Shown here: in pieces, positions 60,304 to 64,000 of the stretch
How the letters are laid out: every line of letters begins with the position of its first letter
Position numbering within the stretch: the first letter of the stretch is position 1
Origin: an uncultured Roseovarius sp.
Lineage (GTDB): Bacteria; Pseudomonadota; Alphaproteobacteria; Rhodobacterales; Rhodobacteraceae
Assembly (NCBI GenBank): GCA_947497295.1
Contig: CANMFU010000001.1
Coordinates: forward strand, 372,001 to 436,000
Length of the DNA stretch: 64,000 nucleotides
Direction of reading: 5' to 3'
Notes under the pieces: model-generated
Seen by the model: the letters and a program-made list of their open reading frames with translations, nothing else
Told to the model about the DNA's origin: nothing
The model's database searches: none
Made by a program: the position numbers and the translations under genes

Positions 60304-61833
60304 ATGGCCAAGACACCTACAAAAGAAAAACAGCCGAAAAAGGCGTCGAAACGTGAAACGAAGACTGATCAGATGACATCACAGCCGACACGCGAAAAAC
60401 TGAACGGGCTGTCGGAAATTTACCGGTATATGCGGCGCAACAAGACGCCAATTTACGTCATCATGCCGACCCCATTCAATCTGATGGGTCTGGATCAATG
60501 GGTCGGCGGGCTGGAATTTGTCAATTATTTTGACGTATTCGACGGCGAGCATCCGCGCGTTTTCAAACCAACCCAGCTTGGTGCACCGGTGTTCCAGTCG
60601 ATGGAGGATGTCGGCAATTATCTGGTGGATCACCCGGAATTCCGCGACCGTGTGAAACAGCGCGATCCGGGGCTGGCCGTTTTTGTGATGTTCGACGAAA
60701 AGACCGAGGATCTTTGCCGCGAAATCGGACTGAAAATTGCGCTGCCCTCAAACGAGCTGCGGCACCGGCTGGACAGCAAGATCGAGACAACCCGTATCGG
60801 CAACGAGGCCGACGTTGCCAGCGCGCCCAACGTGATGGGCAAGGCCGATACATATGCCGAATTGACCAAGCTGGCCAACGGCTCCAATCTTGGCAAGGAT
60901 CTGGTTGTTCAGACGCCCTACGGCGACAGTGGGCGTACGACATTTTTCATCAGGACCAAGAAAGACTGGGACAAATTCTCAAGCAAGATCATTGGCGAAG
61001 AGTTGAAGGTGATGAAGCGCCTGAACCATTTGCCCGGCACCATTGAAGGCTGCGCCACACGTCACGGCACGCTGGTCGGGCCGGTAATGACCGATATCAC
61101 CGGGTTCGAGGAAATAACCCCCTATAAAGGCGGTTGGTGCGGCAACGACGTGTCCCCGGCGATCCTGCCGGACGGCGTGCCGGACAAGGTGCGCAATATG
61201 GCCCGCAAGCTGGGCGATCAGCTGTATATCGAGGGCTACAAGGGCGTGTTCTGCATGGATTTCCTGCTGGATACGGACACAAACGAGGTTTATCTGGGCG
61301 AAATCAACCCGCGTGTTTCGGGTGCCTCCCCGCCTACGAACCTGATCACGTCCACTTATGGCGGCTGCCCGATGTTCCTGTTTCATCTGCTGGAATTCAT
61401 GGATGTCGATTACGAGGTCGACATTGAAGAGGTGCAGAGTCGTTGGAATCATTACGATTATTGGACGCAGCTGATCCTCAAGCAGACCGAAGACAAGGTC
61501 GAGCTGATCACGCAGGCGCCCAGATCGGGGATTTGGAGCATGGATGACGACGGCGAGATTTCGTTCGTGCGCGCAGGCCATAACATCAACGCGCTCGGCG
61601 AAGAGCATGAGGCGTTTTACCTGCGGGTCTATGGCGTAGGTGAATACTGCTATCACGGCGCCGATCTAGGCTGCGTGCTGGCGCGGGGTCGGATGCAATC
61701 GGACGAGCGCGAGTTGCTGGAGCGGGCCAAGCAGTGGAACAGCGCGATAAAGGGCCAGTTCAAGACCGTGCCCCTGACGCCCAAGACCGAGGTCACGATG
61801 CCGGCGGACATGACCGCCGGCAAGTGGTTCTAA
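60304..61833 (+). CDS. ATP-grasp domain protein (biotin carboxylase-like), probable carboxylate-amine ligase
   Basis: A 509-residue protein. Residues 1-30 are a Lys-rich basic tail. Residues 45-160 form a pre-ATP-grasp part (TPIYVIMPTPFNLMGLDQWV). The ATP-grasp core has the ATP loop VVQTPYGDSGRTTFFI (201-216) and the metal-binding EINPRVSGAS (333-342). The last 150 residues are a conserved C-terminal domain. The fold activates a carboxylate with ATP and joins it to a nucleophile; homologs are called biotin carboxylase, but no biotin carrier is near. ATG 60304 has AGGAG about 10 nt upstream. The substrate and product are unknown. Confidence 0.85.
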   Translation: MAKTPTKEKQPKKASKRETKTDQMTSQPTREKLNGLSEIYRYMRRNKTPIYVIMPTPFNLMGLDQWVGGLEFVNYFDVFDGEHPRVFKPTQLGAPVFQSMEDVGNYLVDHPEFRDRVKQRDPGLAVFVMFDEKTEDLCREIGLKIALPSNELRHRLDSKIETTRIGNEADVASAPNVMGKADTYAELTKLANGSNLGKDLVVQTPYGDSGRTTFFIRTKKDWDKFSSKIIGEELKVMKRLNHLPGTIEGCATRHGTLVGPVMTDITGFEEITPYKGGWCGNDVSPAILPDGVPDKVRNMARKLGDQLYIEGYKGVFCMDFLLDTDTNEVYLGEINPRVSGASPPTNLITSTYGGCPMFLFHLLEFMDVDYEVDIEEVQSRWNHYDYWTQLILKQTEDKVELITQAPRSGIWSMDDDGEISFVRAGHNINALGEEHEAFYLRVYGVGEYCYHGADLGCVLARGRMQSDERELLERAKQWNSAIKGQFKTVPLTPKTEVTMPADMTAGKWF

Positions 61834-61852
61834 GACCGGCAGGAGCGGGGGG

Positions 61853-62188
61853 TCATTCTGGCTCCCCGTTTGGCACACCAATCGCGTCGATATCGTTTCT
61901 GACCCAGAAAAATGCGAATCCCTGACCGCGCAGCCAAATCTCCAGCTTGTCCAGACTGCCCCATTCGCGGCGCATGCCCCGCGCGCTCTCGAGCGACATC
62001 CAGACGCCGTCGACCAGGAAAAACACCGTCCACGTGAACGGATTGCGATCCTGATCACCAAAGCCGCCCCCCTGCACCGTGCGCCGGACCCTGACAATGC
62101 AGGGATACTGCGTGATACGATACGCCGCGACCATGCCGGGAATGTCTATCTGACGTATGGTGCCAGAAGGGATGGGGGAGGGCAGCAT
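61853..62188 (-). CDS. Small hypothetical protein
   Basis: A 111-residue frame opposite in direction to its neighbours. It has a protein-like middle and end: FTWTVFFLVDGVWMSLESAR and WGSLDKLEIWLRGQGFAFFW, which look like a beta strand, helix and strand. The N-terminal 18 residues are less convincing, and a start at 62134 is possible. It lies in a 490-bp gap between the ATP-grasp and C45 genes, ending 19 bp from the former. No family is recognised; a chance frame cannot be excluded. Confidence 0.5.
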   Translation of the reverse strand: MLPSPIPSGTIRQIDIPGMVAAYRITQYPCIVRVRRTVQGGGFGDQDRNPFTWTVFFLVDGVWMSLESARGMRREWGSLDKLEIWLRGQGFAFFWVRNDIDAIGVPNGEPE

Positions 62189-62198
62189 GACCGCGATC

Positions 62199-62227
62199 TT
62201 GACAATGTGACGCTCAATGTCAATATC
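62199..62227 (+). promoter_or_regulatory. Promoter with overlapping operator-like dyad for the C45 hydrolase gene
   Basis: TTGACA at 62199-62204 is a perfect -35. A 17-bp spacer leads to AATATC at 62222-62227 as a possible -10, with TATCGT two bases further as an alternative. The -35 and the spacer end form a dyad, TTGACA...TGTCAA (62199-62223), imperfect in the middle. A dimeric repressor such as the TetR protein encoded 1.2 kb away could block RNA polymerase here. The start of the gene is about 100 bp downstream. Confidence 0.5.
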
Positions 62228-62324
62228 GTTACATCATGCCTTATGGTGTTCTCCACCTGAATGAAGGTAAAGAGAGCTTTGTGCAGAAGGCACATATCTG
62301 ACCCCAGATATTTACGGACACATC

Positions 62325-63410
62325 ATGCAACTCAATTTCACCAGTCTTGCAGAAGACAAGCCGTCTGATGCACTGGCACAGGTTTTTGCCCGTGGCTGGC
62401 CGGGCTGGTCGCAATGGCTGGACAAACGGCGCACCGCCCGCGCGACTGATCTGCGCGATGCGCGTCTGGCATTGCGGCGGCACATGCCGGAGTTTGAGAC
62501 GCTTTGGGACACGTGGGTCGCGGTTTGCGGGGCTGACGATGATGCAGCGTTGTTCCTTAGCTTCTGGTCGCCGCCGCGCTATCTGGTGAATTGCTCGCAG
62601 GCGGTTTTGATTGACGCAGATGGCCCGCTGTTGATCCGCAACTATGATCTGGACCCGCAGCTGAACGAATCCACGCTGTTTTCGACCGGGTGGCGCGGGC
62701 GCCGCGTGGCTGGGATGGTGGACGGAATCGTCGGGCTTGCCGATGGTATGAACGAAGCGGGCCTTGCCGTTTCGCTGACCTTTGGGGGGCGCACTGCATG
62801 TGCGGCAGGTTTTGGTATCCCATTGATTGTACGCTACGTGCTGGAGATGTGCGTGGACGTGCAACAAGCGGTCGAGGCGCTGCGCGCCGTGCCGTCGCAC
62901 ATGTCCTACAATGTTACCGTTGTTGATGCGGCAGGCGACTTCGCGACCGTCTATCTGGCGCCGGACCGTCCGACTATCGTCACGCGCACGCCTTACGCGA
63001 CCAACCACCAGATCGGTGTTGAATGGCCGCGTCACGGGCGGTTTTCGAACACGCAAGGACGCTCGGATCATCTTGAGGCATTGCTTCTGGATCCGGGGAT
63101 GACGCCGGAGCGGCTGAGCGCTGAATTTCTGACCGCGCCGCTGGCCAGCACGCGCTATTCACGCGGGTTCGGCACCGTCTACACCGCCGCGTACCGCCCT
63201 CATGCCGGGTCGATTTCGCTAAGTTGGATGGATGGCAGTCGTGAGGCATGGCAGCTTGGGGCGGTCCATGCGCGCGAGCGTCTGATTGGGTTCACGTCGG
63301 AGGGATCTCGCACCCTTTCGGTAGGGCCAGAGCAGGGCGATGCGTATAATACCCAGTGCCAGCCCGACACGGATGGCTATGGCTGGCTGCCGGGCACGCT
63401 CGCGGTTTAG
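62325..63410 (+). CDS. C45 family autoproteolytic acyltransferase/hydrolase (Ntn-type)
   Basis: A 361-residue protein of the isopenicillin-N acyltransferase-like family. These cut themselves before a Cys, which becomes the N-terminal nucleophile that hydrolyses or transfers an acyl-amide bond. The nucleophile is probably Cys90 in YLVNCSQAVLI, followed by LLIRNYDLD with the conserved Asn106 and Asp108. Later blocks are GIVGLADGMNEAGLAVSLTF and the FGTVYTAAYRP region. The start ATG at 62325 gives MQLNFTSLAED. It converges with the TetR gene. Substrate unknown. Confidence 0.88.
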   Translation: MQLNFTSLAEDKPSDALAQVFARGWPGWSQWLDKRRTARATDLRDARLALRRHMPEFETLWDTWVAVCGADDDAALFLSFWSPPRYLVNCSQAVLIDADGPLLIRNYDLDPQLNESTLFSTGWRGRRVAGMVDGIVGLADGMNEAGLAVSLTFGGRTACAAGFGIPLIVRYVLEMCVDVQQAVEALRAVPSHMSYNVTVVDAAGDFATVYLAPDRPTIVTRTPYATNHQIGVEWPRHGRFSNTQGRSDHLEALLLDPGMTPERLSAEFLTAPLASTRYSRGFGTVYTAAYRPHAGSISLSWMDGSREAWQLGAVHARERLIGFTSEGSRTLSVGPEQGDAYNTQCQPDTDGYGWLPGTLAV

Positions 63411-63426
63411 TCTGGCTTGTGGCTGG

Positions 63427-64000
63427 TCAAACCGGCGCTGACAAAGGCGCGGTGCCCGACGATAGCACTGCCATATCGTGCCGCGCCATGAAGCGGTCCA
63501 GTTCGGGCGCGGTCGGCGTGCGCCCGGTGAACACCTCGATATAGGCGCTCATCCGCGACATGCGCAGGGTGCGGTCTTCACTGACCTGCATCGAAAGATA
63601 ACCGATCTGCGTGTAGATCATCGTCATTGTTCGGACTTCCGCCTCCTCCGGTCCATAGCCAAACCGCACGAACATCGCCTGAATCGCCGCTTTGCGACGC
63701 GCATCTGCCAGCGCCAGCCGCTCCGCCAAGCCCGCATCGTTGCGCGCCCAGTTGCGGATGGCCAGATCCAGCCGCCCGTCGAACAGCGAATCGTCCAGCC
63801 AGCAGTCAAACAGGTTCAGCACCGCCTCGCAGATCGACTCGGCGTAAGCCTCGCAGCGGGCAATCAGATTGCCGGTGTTCTTGTCCTCCCAGTGGGTGAT
63901 CATCGAATCCAGCAGCGCCTCGCGGTCTGCGAAGTACCAGTAAAATCCGCTGCGCGTGACGCCCAGACGCTTGGCCAGCGGCATGATCTTTACTGCCTCC
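63427..64000 (-). CDS. TetR family transcriptional regulator (N-terminus beyond the window)
   Basis: The frame runs out of the window, with 191 codons visible including the EAVKI residues before the first Met. The helix-turn-helix end is clear: PLAKRLGVTRSGFYWYFADR, followed by EALLDSMITHWEDKNT, the usual TetR linker. The C-terminal ligand-binding part is helical with NWARNDAGLAERLALADARR. The first helices lie outside. It probably represses its own or neighbouring genes, and the dyad at 62199 is a candidate target. Ligand unknown. Confidence 0.88.
   Translation of the reverse strand, partial: EAVKIMPLAKRLGVTRSGFYWYFADREALLDSMITHWEDKNTGNLIARCEAYAESICEAVLNLFDCWLDDSLFDGRLDLAIRNWARNDAGLAERLALADARRKAAIQAMFVRFGYGPEEAEVRTMTMIYTQIGYLSMQVSEDRTLRMSRMSAYIEVFTGRTPTAPELDRFMARHDMAVLSSGTAPLSAPV

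Overview
The window is chromosomal DNA of an alphaproteobacterium of the Rhodobacterales (Roseobacter-type Rhodobacteraceae). The evidence is the high GC content, the sequence character of the housekeeping proteins, the gene order tRNA-Trp - secE - nusG - rplKAJL - rpoBC, a single Rel/SpoT-type protein next to rpoZ, small conserved families typical of this order (DUF1491, DUF2062, DUF6473, DUF3429, ABZJ_00895), a full-length (2S)-methylsuccinyl-CoA dehydrogenase of the ethylmalonyl-CoA pathway, and a TRAP transporter. No plasmid or phage genes, CRISPR array or rRNA operon were seen.

Layout. 0-11 kb: the tail of an unidentified gene, a GNAT acetyltransferase, smc, a secreted lytic transglycosylase, cobD, a divergent receiver-domain protein, a PatB-type C-S lyase, then def, a catalytically degraded def paralog, fmt and a small membrane protein. 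11-14 kb: a tightly overlapping minus-strand operon ispH - DUF3429 - methyltransferase - rnhA - TRIC-like channel. 14-24 kb: a NYN-domain protein, folK, rpoZ, rsh, DUF2062, pdxJ, ABZJ_00895, acpS, lepB, rnc, era, DUF1491 and recO, many joined by NTGA overlaps. 24-37 kb: a 2H-phosphoesterase-like protein, an FAH-hydrolase pseudogene, mcd, ihfB, a LapA-domain protein, trpF, trpB, 3-hydroxybutyryl-CoA dehydrogenase, DUF6473, etfBA, a PduO-type corrinoid adenosyltransferase, a twin-TM protein, an SDR and an SH3-domain protein. 37-43 kb: parC, a decayed IS5-type transposase, a small secreted protein, a cytochrome P450 and a lipoprotein. 43-57 kb: tRNA-Trp, an unknown membrane protein and the transcription/ribosomal-protein block ending at a strong terminator. 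57-64 kb: an accessory block with a TRAP transporter (dctPQM), an ATP-grasp ligase-like protein, a small hypothetical protein, a C45 (Ntn-type) autoproteolytic hydrolase and the truncated end of a TetR regulator.

How the genes fit together. Mcd delivers electrons to an ETF, and EtfAB is encoded 7 kb away. 3-Hydroxybutyryl-CoA dehydrogenase, the corrinoid adenosyltransferase and CobD also fit a B12-dependent ethylmalonyl-CoA/C4 metabolism. The ispH, pdxJ-recO and secE-rpoC groups are housekeeping superoperons. The best candidate for something undescribed is 57-64 kb, where an ATP-grasp enzyme that may form an amide or acyl bond lies beside a self-processing amide hydrolase, a binding-protein transporter and a TetR regulator, with an operator-like dyad on a promoter. 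A second uncommon signal is a short repeat, seen five times, always in sense orientation just after a stop codon and always in a convergent gap.
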